Part shown: positions 11,201 to 18,935 of the stretch, piece after piece
How the letters are laid out: the number at the start of each line of letters is the position of its first letter
Position numbering within the stretch: the first letter of the stretch is position 1
Assembly (NCBI GenBank): GCA_052246295.1
Contig: JBQQCO010000013.1
DNA from: Piscibacillus sp052246295
Lineage (GTDB): Bacteria > Bacillota > Bacilli > Bacillales > Alkalibacillaceae
Length of the DNA stretch: 64,000 bases
Strand: one strand, 5' to 3'
Program-made: the position numbers and the translations under genes
The notes under the pieces: model-generated
Told to the model about the DNA's origin: nothing
Database searches by the model: none
What the model saw: only the letters and a program-made list of their open reading frames with translations

Positions 11201-11320
11201 GAACAAGAATTAGATGATTTATTATATGAATTTGACCAGAAGCATGAATTAGGACTGGATCTTGATCAAATCGATAAAATTATTGAGCACATAAAAACCG
11301 TCGCTTTAAGACGCTACTAA
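8222..11320 (+). CDS. hsdR: Type I restriction enzyme endonuclease/translocase subunit HsdR
   Basis: A 1,032-residue ATP-dependent DNA translocase and nuclease that cuts unmodified DNA together with HsdM and HsdS. The N-terminal PD-(D/E)xK nuclease is visible near residues 150-170 (Arg-Pro-Asp-Ile...Glu-Cys-Lys-Lys). Walker A (Gln-Gly-Ser-Gly-Lys-Ser) is near 312, the DEAH-type box appears as Asp-Glu-Ser-His near 410, and a GFTGTP motif follows. The C-terminal third is helical, as in HsdR. Start ATG 8222 is preceded by GGAGGTGATTGG. It is fourth in the operon, 46 bases after hsdS. No lesion seen. Confidence 0.95.
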   Translation: MQTPRSDELSTSQQPAIDILTGMNYQYLPTEEAERMRGNLYNVLLKDILKKKLHELNDYEYKGETYPFSDGNIEQAIRDLDESLTDGLVKTNEKIYESMMLGRSYTENLPDGSKKSFSLQFIDWEHFENNDFHVVEEFTVERQDGRGTVRPDIVLFVNGIPFAVIECKKASVSMAQGVSQMIRNQGKDYAPQLFKFVQIVMATNKNETQYATCNTPQKFWSVWKEEHTEWLGTQLSGLVKERMVTTQDKNLVSLFHPERLLDITRYFIIFDKDVKKVARYQQYFAIKEIIKTVEQRDDQGKRQSGVIWHTQGSGKSLTMVMLAKYILSELWEYNPKVVVVTDRVELDKQIHKTFNHSRLKASQATSGKHLVNLINDNNADVITTLVHKFDTAAKNQEPIESKDIFVLVDESHRTQYGELNIKMKKVFPNASYLGFTGTPLMKKEKNTMIKFGKLIHQYTIADGVEDKAILPLLYEGRMVEQTVNQKAIDNRLEMITRHLDQEQKDQVMKKWSTFERIASSDQRINTIAFDINEHFMNNYKTQGSNFKAMLATNSKIEAIRYLEAFDELGDLNCAVVISPPDQREGHEAVDVKSKDKIQLFWKRMMDRYGDADSYEDSIKDEFVNGDDIDLLIVVDKLLTGFDAPKASVLYVDKVLKEHNLLQAIARVNRLYEGKDYGVIIDYRGLLEKLDEAMEMYSGSGLENFDPKDLKGALHDVISVVGKIRQYHSDLWQIFVPVKNKQDTEEYEVLLEEKEKRDDFYDTLSQFSRHMAIALESEQVYDALGEDELSRYKKDLKFFQDLRRSVKLRYSDTVDHKEYEAKMQKLMDQYISSEDMMQITKPVDILDRDKFEEEMNRLGSKRAKADAIRTRLTKSINEKYDENPAYYEKFSERIKKALEDYKEKRITEAEYWQRMNEMKEEYRKGASEDQYPSNIKGNGNAQAFYGVTKDILEEVKEATPSYEVVADLALDMDKIIQDETKVDWHNNTDVHKKIEQELDDLLYEFDQKHELGLDLDQIDKIIEHIKTVALRRY

Positions 11321-11331
11321 GGTGTGACAAG

Positions 11332-12069
11332 ATGGCACAACATCATATTGACTACAACAATCAACGCATCACATTTGAAATTGAAAGAAAGAATGTTAAA
11401 AACGTTAATGTAAACATTAAACCTGATATGACAGTGAAAGTCTCAGCAAACAACCAGGTTCCAATAGATTTTATTGAGAACCTGGTTTATAAAAAAGCAC
11501 CATGGATTCTAAAACACGTCAAACAGTTTAAAGAAGTCCAACCTGAACGAAGAAGTGAACGTGAGTATGTGAGTGGTGAATCTTTTAAGTACCTAGGGAA
11601 ACAGTATCGACTTAGGGTAAAGAAAGTTGAGTTAAAAGACGAAGAAGGTGTTAAGTACTTAAGAGGTTTTATTCACCTATACGTTAAGGAAATTGATAAT
11701 TTAGAAAAGAAAAAGCAATTAATTGACGATTGGTATCGTGAAAGAGCCAGAAAAATCTTCTCTGAATCTCTGAACAAAGTACACACTAAATTAGAAAAGT
11801 ACGGTATAGAAAAACCTGATTTTCAAGTACGTTCCATGAAGGCAAGATGGGGGTCGGCTTTAATAGACTCAAATACAATACTTTTGAATTTAGAATTAAT
11901 TAAAGCCCCAAAACCATGTATTGATTATGTTGTGTTACATGAATTAATACACTTCAAGTACAACGATCATAGTGATAAGTTTTATGATATGTTGTACACA
12001 ATGATGCCGGATTGGGAAGAGCGTAAAAGATTATTGGATCAAGATATAGTTAGTGAGTTACAGGTTTAA
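11332..12069 (+). CDS. YgjP-like (SprT/DUF45) zinc metallopeptidase
   Basis: A 245-residue protein with the DUF45/YgjP layout: a beta-rich N-terminal half, then Arg-Trp-Gly-Ser (172-175) and the zinc site His-Glu-Leu-Ile-His at 203-207 with a third likely ligand His213. It starts 11 bases after the hsdR stop, so it is the last gene of the restriction operon. Genes of this family often accompany type I restriction genes; the peptidase substrate is not known. The active-site motif is complete, so it is probably functional. A role in turnover of restriction subunits is speculation. Confidence 0.85.
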   Translation: MAQHHIDYNNQRITFEIERKNVKNVNVNIKPDMTVKVSANNQVPIDFIENLVYKKAPWILKHVKQFKEVQPERRSEREYVSGESFKYLGKQYRLRVKKVELKDEEGVKYLRGFIHLYVKEIDNLEKKKQLIDDWYRERARKIFSESLNKVHTKLEKYGIEKPDFQVRSMKARWGSALIDSNTILLNLELIKAPKPCIDYVVLHELIHFKYNDHSDKFYDMLYTMMPDWEERKRLLDQDIVSELQV

Positions 12070-12206
12070 TTTTTTTACTTCTTTTATGAATGACCTATTG
12101 GATCCCCTTAATATTAAAAAATTTTTTTTAAAGGAGAATAAAAACAATTGTCGAAATATGGAATTATTGGATATCCAATTAAAATTTAAAGGTGAAGGTG
12201 ATAAGT

Positions 12207-14783
12207 ATGCCTGTAGGTATTGATGGTAACGGTTTTAGTAATTTAATTATAAAATTTGCTGGTAAACAATTATTTGAAAAAATAATAGGAGGGCAAAACA
12301 AAACACACATAGACAAGAAATTTGAAGAAGCTATTGATACTGCTGCTGATAGGGTGCAAAAGAAATACCCAGATGCTTTTGGTGGGAGTATTGATATTTT
12401 ATTCTCTGAACCTAGTATTTTTGAAGAACTAACAAGGGTATTATTTAGGACCACAAAGGTGAATATTGATAAAATTAAGGAAGAATTTGATTTGTCCACT
12501 TTACCTGATAATATCATTGAAGAGTTTATCTATGAGTTAAAAACGGAGCTAAGTACTTATCATGAATTTGAAAGAATTTTCAGTGATACGGAAATGCATG
12601 ATAAAATTTATGAAATTGGTATTAATTTGAATGATGCGTTGACAAAATCAAATTTAAATTATGAAGACTTTTTAGAAGAATATAAAAATACTTTGTTACC
12701 TAGTTTTAAAAAAATAAACTATTTCGGTTTAGGTTTATCTCCTAGCGTAAAAAGAGGAGAAAAGTCACTTGATGACATATATGTTATACCGAGGTTCAAA
12801 AGTATAAATGATTCTGTTGAAAAAGATTTAAAGTCAGAAAACGAGATAAAAAAATTCCTTAATTTTGAACAAAATGATGAAGAAAATGCAAAAATAAAAG
12901 ATTTATTTGTTGATAGTAACAAGCATGTAGTTGTGCTAGGAAATCCAGGGGCTGGAAAATCTATTTTAGGAAAATACCTAACTTGTTCTATTATAAGAGA
13001 CGATTTTACTTATATTTCTGAAAACCTCAAAGGGTGTATACCTTTTAGGATAGAGTTAAGAAAATATCTGCCTTATAAAAAGAAAAATGATGCAAATTTA
13101 TTAGAATATATAGTGCATGTTGTAAAAACCGATTTTTTAATCTCTTATTTTAATATAAATAATCTGATTGATATCTTAAACAGCAAAAATTGCTTAATTA
13201 TTTTTGATGGGCTGGATGAAATCTTCGATATTCAAGATAAGGTGGAAGTAAAAGGAGATATTGAAAATTTCTTGTCTAAATACACTAATTGTAAAGGGTT
13301 AGTCACTTCAAGGTACATTGGGTATGATGAAGCCAAACTGGACCCTAAATTATTCATGGAATTTGAAATATTGAATTTCAATGAAACACAAATTGAAGAG
13401 TATGTTAATAAATGGTATGAGTGTGAAGTGAATATTGATGAAGAAATAAAGAGAGAAATTGATTATTTATTGAATAATATTAGAGATATCGATAAAGAAT
13501 TAATAGAAAATCCGCTTTTACTTTCATTAATTGTTATCCTTTATAGAAATAATGGAAAGTTACCCAATTCTAAATTAGAAATTTATAGAAGTTGTACTAA
13601 GACATTAGTTGATAAATGGGATGAAACTAAAAACTTAAATATAGATATTAAGGTTAATAACAAGAAAATGAGTATATTTTCTTTCTTAGCTAAGTGGCAA
13701 TATGAGCATTTAAGCAATAAATCTAAAGATAAAAATGAAATAACTAATTCGTTAGTACTAGGAGAAATTAGTCGCATAATACACATGCAATTAAATTTAA
13801 CCGATGACCATAGTGAAGCAATAAAATGGGCGGAGGAATTTTTAGAATTTGCCAAGAACAGGTCTCTATATTTTGACAATGACTTTACACACAAAACATT
13901 CATGGAATACTTCACGGCTTATAATATTTTTCAGAATACCGATGTGAAACATAAACCACAAAAAAGAAATACTATTATAAAAAAATATATTAATAATGCC
14001 TATTGGTTTATAGTTTTAGAGTTACTTATAAATATGATTGATGAAAATCAAGCTGACAATGAAATAATTGACGATTTAATTATAGAGCAAACGAACTATC
14101 AAGATGAAAGCTATGTATTCTTTTTAGAAATAATTAATACTTTGAAAAATGTGAGTGACAAAGTAGTAAGGAAATTATTTAGAGATTCAATACGTATTGC
14201 TATAGAAAAGTGTAATTTGAATTCTAACAATAATCATTTATCTAAAGATATAGCAAATAGAGTAACAAATTTATTAAGCAATGATAAGTTTAGGCATATA
14301 ATTCAAAAAGAATATGATGACCTTTATGGTTATTTTGAAGATAATAACGATCTCATTATTAAATATTATATATTTGCATACGATGTGAATTTATTACAAA
14401 GAGAAAATGAGTCCTTAAATATCAAATTTGATGATAAATTATCAAGCTTGAAACATGGTAGTATTAATCTATTTAGAAGAACAATTTCTAATATTAATGT
14501 ACAAGATATAATAGAATTCAAGAATCATTTCGGAAAACAAGAATTGTATAATAAAGTTATTATACCTTATAGAGAGTACTCTTATTTTGCACCTTTATTA
14601 GATTCATATTTAAATAATCTATTAAATATTTCTGATCAAAATAAACTAATGTCTGAGTTTGATACCCTAGAAAGAAACGGAATACAGAAAAGTGATATTA
14701 TTGAAAGGTACAATTTAATAGAAATGCAATGGCAAAATGAGAATAAAAAAAGTAAAATTAAACAGGTGAAAATGCTTTTATAA
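12207..14783 (+). CDS. NACHT-domain NTPase, probable stand-alone antiphage protein
   Basis: An 858-residue STAND/NACHT ATPase. A helical N-terminal region of about 230 residues precedes Walker A (Gly-Asn-Pro-Gly-Ala-Gly-Lys-Ser, ~residues 244-252) and the NACHT Walker B (Ile-Phe-Asp-Gly-Leu-Asp-Glu, ~331-338). The C-terminal half is helical with no obvious leucine-rich or TPR repeats. Bacterial NACHT proteins (bNACHT, Avs-like) act in phage defence by regulated oligomerisation of an effector; no effector domain is recognisable here. ATG 12207 has AAGGTG seven bases upstream and is better than the in-frame GTG at 12192. The gene is visibly more AT-rich than the restriction genes, suggesting separate acquisition. 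A hairpin follows the stop. Confidence 0.85.
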   Translation: MPVGIDGNGFSNLIIKFAGKQLFEKIIGGQNKTHIDKKFEEAIDTAADRVQKKYPDAFGGSIDILFSEPSIFEELTRVLFRTTKVNIDKIKEEFDLSTLPDNIIEEFIYELKTELSTYHEFERIFSDTEMHDKIYEIGINLNDALTKSNLNYEDFLEEYKNTLLPSFKKINYFGLGLSPSVKRGEKSLDDIYVIPRFKSINDSVEKDLKSENEIKKFLNFEQNDEENAKIKDLFVDSNKHVVVLGNPGAGKSILGKYLTCSIIRDDFTYISENLKGCIPFRIELRKYLPYKKKNDANLLEYIVHVVKTDFLISYFNINNLIDILNSKNCLIIFDGLDEIFDIQDKVEVKGDIENFLSKYTNCKGLVTSRYIGYDEAKLDPKLFMEFEILNFNETQIEEYVNKWYECEVNIDEEIKREIDYLLNNIRDIDKELIENPLLLSLIVILYRNNGKLPNSKLEIYRSCTKTLVDKWDETKNLNIDIKVNNKKMSIFSFLAKWQYEHLSNKSKDKNEITNSLVLGEISRIIHMQLNLTDDHSEAIKWAEEFLEFAKNRSLYFDNDFTHKTFMEYFTAYNIFQNTDVKHKPQKRNTIIKKYINNAYWFIVLELLINMIDENQADNEIIDDLIIEQTNYQDESYVFFLEIINTLKNVSDKVVRKLFRDSIRIAIEKCNLNSNNNHLSKDIANRVTNLLSNDKFRHIIQKEYDDLYGYFEDNNDLIIKYYIFAYDVNLLQRENESLNIKFDDKLSSLKHGSINLFRRTISNINVQDIIEFKNHFGKQELYNKVIIPYREYSYFAPLLDSYLNNLLNISDQNKLMSEFDTLERNGIQKSDIIERYNLIEMQWQNENKKSKIKQVKMLL

Positions 14784-14796
14784 TAATAAAATTTAT

Positions 14797-14828
14797 AAGG
14801 AAAGCTAAGATACTCACTAGCTTTCCTT
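14797..14828. terminator. Hairpin after the NACHT gene
   Basis: AAGGAAAGCTA (14797-14807) pairs perfectly with TAGCTTTCCTT (14818-14828), loop 10 bases, 14 bases after the NACHT stop. The following T-tract is weak. The remaining 14829-15090 is AT-rich, has no open frame of note, and separates the NACHT gene from the convergent catabolic operon; nothing else was recognised there. Confidence 0.6.
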
Positions 14829-15090
14829 AATAAATTTATGAAGTATTCTAATTACAATCCACTTTAATTAATTTACTTTTCTAACCTTATAAATATTTTC
14901 TCTTAGTCCTTTTTGTAGATGTGTGTTTAATAAAATTAAACTGTTACATATATTGAAAACTAATTTGATTTGTCTAAACTTACCTGTACACATAGTAGAA
15001 GAATAAGTTTGAAATAAATAATTTCTTAAACGTTTCACTGTGTTACGTTTTATTGAGTTAGACTAATTCAAGTGGTACGTTAAAGTTCTA

Positions 15091-15987
15091 TTAGGTTTTA
15101 ACTCTATTCTCCAACTTCCCAAGCCCAGTAATCTCTAGCTCAACTGTATCCCCAATCTCGAGCCACTTACCCTCTTCACCTAACTCTAAAATGCACCCAG
15201 TTCCAACCGTTCCAGACCCAATAATATCTCCTGGATAAAGCGTGACGCCATCTGAAGCTCTTTCGATCATGTCGCCAAAGGTATAGTGAATGTCTTTGAA
15301 ATTGCCTTTTGAAAGCTGAGTACCATTCACTCTTGCGACCATATCTAAATCATAACGATCACCTAGTTTATATGGCTCTAGTTCATCTTTAGTTACGATA
15401 TAAGGGCCAATTGATGTCGCAAAGTCTTTTCCTTTTGCTGGTCCTAAGCCGACTTTCATTTCTTTTGCTTGTAGGTCTCTGGCTGACCAGTCATTTAAGA
15501 TTGTATATCCAAAGATATAATCCTCAGCTTCACTTGCTTTAATATTTTTGCCTTCCTTTCCAATGACACAAGCCATTTCTAACTCATAGTCTAAAGCCAT
15601 ACATTTAGGTGGGCGTTCTACGTGATCTTGATGCCCAGAGACGACTAGGTGATTGGTGAAGTAAAAAGCTGGGATTTCATACCATGCTTCTGCCACTTCT
15701 ATTCCAATTTGTTTAGCTGCGTTGACGATATGTTCTTCAAATGCCATGAAGTCTCTTATACTTGGTGGGTTCGGTAAAGGGGCTAATAGATTAACCTCTT
15801 TTAGTAAATGCGTTTTGTCTAGTTCACTTATATTTAGTTGAGACATATATTGATTATGATTTTGTATGAACTCGAGCATTGTTCTAGGGAATTCCTCACC
15901 TAAAGGATACACATGCAAGTCATCCGTTATGCCGTATTGAGTGTTCCCTTTTGGGTCTTGAAAGGTTACAAACTTCATCTTTTTCAC
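15091..15987 (-). CDS. Fumarylacetoacetate hydrolase (FAH) family enzyme
   Basis: A 298-residue FAH-fold protein. Family members hydrolyse C-C bonds or decarboxylate 2,4-diketo acids using Mg2+. Visible FAH signatures are the Glu-rich metal region (YELEMACVIG, ~ residues 130-140) and the GLGPAKGKDFATSIGP loop (~ 180-195). The N-terminal ~80 residues are the variable domain. Start ATG 15987 is preceded by AGAGGTGAAA. It is the last gene of a three-gene minus-strand operon with a symporter and a cyclase-family hydrolase, 14 bases after the symporter stop. The set suggests uptake of an organic acid or ring compound, ring opening, then diketo-acid cleavage. The substrate cannot be named from sequence. 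Confidence 0.88.
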   Translation of the reverse strand: MKKMKFVTFQDPKGNTQYGITDDLHVYPLGEEFPRTMLEFIQNHNQYMSQLNISELDKTHLLKEVNLLAPLPNPPSIRDFMAFEEHIVNAAKQIGIEVAEAWYEIPAFYFTNHLVVSGHQDHVERPPKCMALDYELEMACVIGKEGKNIKASEAEDYIFGYTILNDWSARDLQAKEMKVGLGPAKGKDFATSIGPYIVTKDELEPYKLGDRYDLDMVARVNGTQLSKGNFKDIHYTFGDMIERASDGVTLYPGDIIGSGTVGTGCILELGEEGKWLEIGDTVELEITGLGKLENRVKT

Positions 15988-16001
15988 CTCTATTCTAAAA
16001 T

Positions 16002-17966
16002 TTAAGCTGTCGTTGCTTTAATCGAATTCAAGTAATTTTGACCGCTTTCATTGAGCTTGACTTTTCGTCTCCAGATGCCACTTTCATCTAAGTAACCTTG
16101 TCGGATCAATTTTGATAGAATTACAGATACCTTTAATGAGTCGTATTCGTTCGTTTGAATAAACGTTTTGAAGTTTTCTGTGCCTTTTTCAATTTCTTTC
16201 AAGAACATAACGTCTTCGCGGGATAGTTGAGCGACTATGTCGTATGTTTCATCATGTTTAACTAGTTTTTGGCCAGCTTCTGAAATGTAGAATGTGTAGA
16301 AGCCAGGTCCTGAGTATTTTTTACGGTAAATAATTTTGTTCTGATCGAGTTTTTCTATAATTTTATTACTTACGGCTGAATCAACGCCTAACATGTCACT
16401 TACCTCTGCCATGGTGTTATAGCCATTCGCAATGAGGGTTAACACTTCTAATCCTTTCTCGTCTAATTGATGATTCGTTGTGTCATTGCCGTTATTTTGC
16501 CAATCAGCTTGCCCGTAATAATTCGGTGTGGTTAATAAGCTCACGATTACGGTTGCGAGTAAGGTGGTAATTAATCCAACGACACCAATATGAGTATATT
16601 GTGAAAGCACGAAGATATTTGTGAGTTCTAAGATGGTGAAGAGTGTAGTTAGACCAATACCGACGACAGCACCTGTGAAGGCACCAGCCATGGTGGTTCG
16701 CTTCCACCAGATTCCTAGTAAAACCAAGACGGAAGGTGGGCCAAGCCATGCAGTTGAGAAAGCGAATAAGAATAGTGGTCCACCTGGGTAAAAGCAGAGG
16801 ACCCAAACGAGTAAACCTAACACCATCGTGATAATTTTCGATGGAACGGTTAATTCTTTTGGTGTAGCATTCGGTCTGTAGTACTTTTGATAAATATCAC
16901 GAGTTGCTGTACTTGATGCGCCAATGAGTGACGTTGTTGATGTTGAGATTGAAGCCGCTAAAGCACCTAGTAAGGCGAAAGCTGCAATCGCAATTGGAAG
17001 TCCTTTTAAAACTACCCCAAAGGCGGACATTGGACTCACATCACCGTTTGGTGCGAACGTGTCCGCAAATGCTGTACCTGCATAGAGTCCTGATAAGGTT
17101 AAGATTAAATATGGGCCAACTGCTAAAATAATGGCTGCATAGACGAATGACTTTTTAGCCGTTGATTCACTTCTAGTAGATGATACACGTAACCAGTAAT
17201 AATTGTTTCCCCAAACAAGAAAACACGCGAATAATATAATAAATGTTAGTAAACTAGGGTATTGCAGTGAGAATACTGGAAGACTACCATTCGTAATTCC
17301 AGATGTTAGATAACTCAAGTCACCTGGCCAATTATTACTGATAAAACTGAATCCACCGTAGTTGGTCATTAATCCGATCAACATTGCAGGGAGGGCGACA
17401 AGACCAATACACATTTGAATAAAGTCGGTCATCGAGATCGCCCAGAAACCACCCACATAAGTAAAGATTAAAAACATGAGGAATATGGCACTTAACGTTG
17501 CGATGAGTGACCAACCTGTAAAGCCTGTTGTGACTAACGCCATGGATAAAACGTTGTTTGCCATAATACCTAGCAATCCGAAAATACTAGATAGTGTTAT
17601 AAGTGTTCTAGTTTTCGAATCGAACCGCATCTCTAGCCATTCTGGTAAGGTATGAGCCCCTGACCTGCGAATGTACGGGGCGAAAAGTAGACCATAGAGT
17701 GCAAGGCCACCAAATAGGTAAGCCATCCCAAAACCATACGATCCCCAAAAACCACTTTGAATCGCTAATCCAGGTCCGAGTGTAATAATGGTACCTGCGA
17801 AACCAATCGCTGCAACACCGAAAATATTATTTAGAACACCAACTTCACGTCCTGCAATAAAGTAATCATTTGAACCTGACACCCATTTCTTTGTAATCCA
17901 ACCACAGATGACTAAGACGATAATAAACAGAATAAATATAATAGAGAAAAAGCTATTAAACCCCAT
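16002..17966 (-). CDS. Sodium:solute symporter with C-terminal tandem winged-helix-like extension
   Basis: A 654-residue protein. Residues ~1-478 form a sodium:solute symporter (SSS) with about 13 membrane segments, for example the first at 5-25 and the family region AIGFAGTIITLGPG near 52. Residues ~479-654 are hydrophilic and contain two similar helix-turn-helix-plus-wing units: one about 500-570 (LEVLTLIANGYNTMAEVSDM, then a Tyr-Thr-Phe wing), one about 580-650 (LSREDVMFLKEIEKG... ending in an Arg-Arg-Lys-Val wing). Typical SSS proteins end near 480-520, so the tail is unusual and may sense or regulate in the cytoplasm. Start ATG 17966 overlaps the cyclase 3' end and has AAAGGAGG. The operon context implies uptake of the substrate of the flanking hydrolases. 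Confidence 0.88.
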   Translation of the reverse strand: MGFNSFFSIIFILFIIVLVICGWITKKWVSGSNDYFIAGREVGVLNNIFGVAAIGFAGTIITLGPGLAIQSGFWGSYGFGMAYLFGGLALYGLLFAPYIRRSGAHTLPEWLEMRFDSKTRTLITLSSIFGLLGIMANNVLSMALVTTGFTGWSLIATLSAIFLMFLIFTYVGGFWAISMTDFIQMCIGLVALPAMLIGLMTNYGGFSFISNNWPGDLSYLTSGITNGSLPVFSLQYPSLLTFIILFACFLVWGNNYYWLRVSSTRSESTAKKSFVYAAIILAVGPYLILTLSGLYAGTAFADTFAPNGDVSPMSAFGVVLKGLPIAIAAFALLGALAASISTSTTSLIGASSTATRDIYQKYYRPNATPKELTVPSKIITMVLGLLVWVLCFYPGGPLFLFAFSTAWLGPPSVLVLLGIWWKRTTMAGAFTGAVVGIGLTTLFTILELTNIFVLSQYTHIGVVGLITTLLATVIVSLLTTPNYYGQADWQNNGNDTTNHQLDEKGLEVLTLIANGYNTMAEVSDMLGVDSAVSNKIIEKLDQNKIIYRKKYSGPGFYTFYISEAGQKLVKHDETYDIVAQLSREDVMFLKEIEKGTENFKTFIQTNEYDSLKVSVILSKLIRQGYLDESGIWRRKVKLNESGQNYLNSIKATTA

Positions 17967-17967
17967 G

Positions 17968-18744
17968 TTAATCCTCCTTTATAATCGCAACAGGACGTGC
18001 CCAACCTGCACTTGCGCCTTTTATTTTGACTGGGAAGACTGCGACATCAAATCCATAGCTCTGAGGTAATTGTTCTAAGTTAGCGAGTTTCTCAATCTGA
18101 CAATACTCTTGGTCTTTTCCGACATAATGGGCTGCCCAAAGCACGCCATCTCTTGGATTGCTTTTATAGTCTTGTACTTGGAGGTTTAGTGGAATATCCC
18201 ATCCCCAGCCATCAGTCCCCATTACTTTGATGCCTTGGTCAATGAGCCATCTGGTAGCATCGGCTGAGACACCAGCATGTCTAAAGGCATAATGTTCTTC
18301 GTATAACTTTTTATCCGCATCGGTTCTGACTAAGACGATGTCATAGGGGTGAAGCTCGTAATTCATCTCTTCTAATTTTTCTTGTAGATCCTCAGTTTGA
18401 ATCTCATATCCTTCTGGTTTGTCACTAAAATCGAATAGAACGCCATTTCCATAGAACCATTCTAGTGGCATTTCATCAATGGTTCTGGCGCGTTCGCCTT
18501 CTGAGGTTGGCCAGTAGTGCCATGGTGCGTCCACATGCGTTCCCGTGTGAGTGGTGAGTGTGACTTGCTCGTTTGCCCAGGCTTTACTCTCAGGAAAGTC
18601 TGATGGCTCAAGACCGAGGAGGTTCGCCGCCTGTACAGCCCCTTCTTCGTGTTTCATGTACTCAATCATAGGTGGCATCGGTTCTTTAACGTCATTGTCT
18701 AGAGGTGAGCTTAAATCTATGATGTGGAAGTTTCGATTTCCCAT
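17968..18744 (-). CDS. Cyclase-family (PF04199) metal-dependent hydrolase
   Basis: A 258-residue protein of the cyclase/kynurenine-formamidase family, which hydrolyses cyclic amides, lactones or formamides with Zn2+ or Mn2+. The diagnostic metal motif His-Thr-Gly-Thr-His-Val-Asp-Ala-Pro-Trp-His is at residues 66-76. A later VMGTDGWGWD segment (~170-180) also fits the family. Start ATG 18744 has GAAAGGGG upstream. It is first in the operon with the symporter and FAH enzyme, downstream of a palindromic promoter region and a TrmB-type regulator. Kynurenine formamidase is unlikely to be the specific role, because no other tryptophan-degradation genes are present. Confidence 0.87.
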   Translation of the reverse strand: MGNRNFHIIDLSSPLDNDVKEPMPPMIEYMKHEEGAVQAANLLGLEPSDFPESKAWANEQVTLTTHTGTHVDAPWHYWPTSEGERARTIDEMPLEWFYGNGVLFDFSDKPEGYEIQTEDLQEKLEEMNYELHPYDIVLVRTDADKKLYEEHYAFRHAGVSADATRWLIDQGIKVMGTDGWGWDIPLNLQVQDYKSNPRDGVLWAAHYVGKDQEYCQIEKLANLEQLPQSYGFDVAVFPVKIKGASAGWARPVAIIKED

Positions 18745-18773
18745 TTTTATTCCCCTTTCAAATTTTATATAGA

Positions 18774-18830
18774 AAAAGGTTAAGGATGTTTAACCTTTTA
18801 AAAACTTAATTTAGAGTTGAAAATTCTAAA
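18774..18830 (-). promoter_or_regulatory. Promoter with two dyads ahead of the cyclase-symporter-FAH operon
   Basis: AAAAGGTTAA (18774-18783) pairs with TTAACCTTTT (18790-18799) around 6 bases. A second dyad TTTAGA-N9-TCTAAA spans 18810-18830. On the minus strand a TATATA -10 near 18764-18769, 16 bases from a TTAAAC -35-like box inside the first dyad, is compatible with a sigma-A promoter. The first dyad covers the -35/spacer, a good place for control by the adjacent TrmB-type regulator. Assignment to that regulator is inference. Confidence 0.5.
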
Positions 18831-18935
18831 GGGTGAAAATAGATCAGTGATTCAACATGGTAGGTCTTAATCTTAAGAAGAAGTGAGTAATAATAAAGCG
18901 CTTACATATTGTGGAGTGAATATTTAAGTCGATAT

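Noticed and set aside
16504..16806. 100-residue minus-strand frame inside the symporter
   Set aside because: Entirely within the symporter gene in another frame; no ribosome site.
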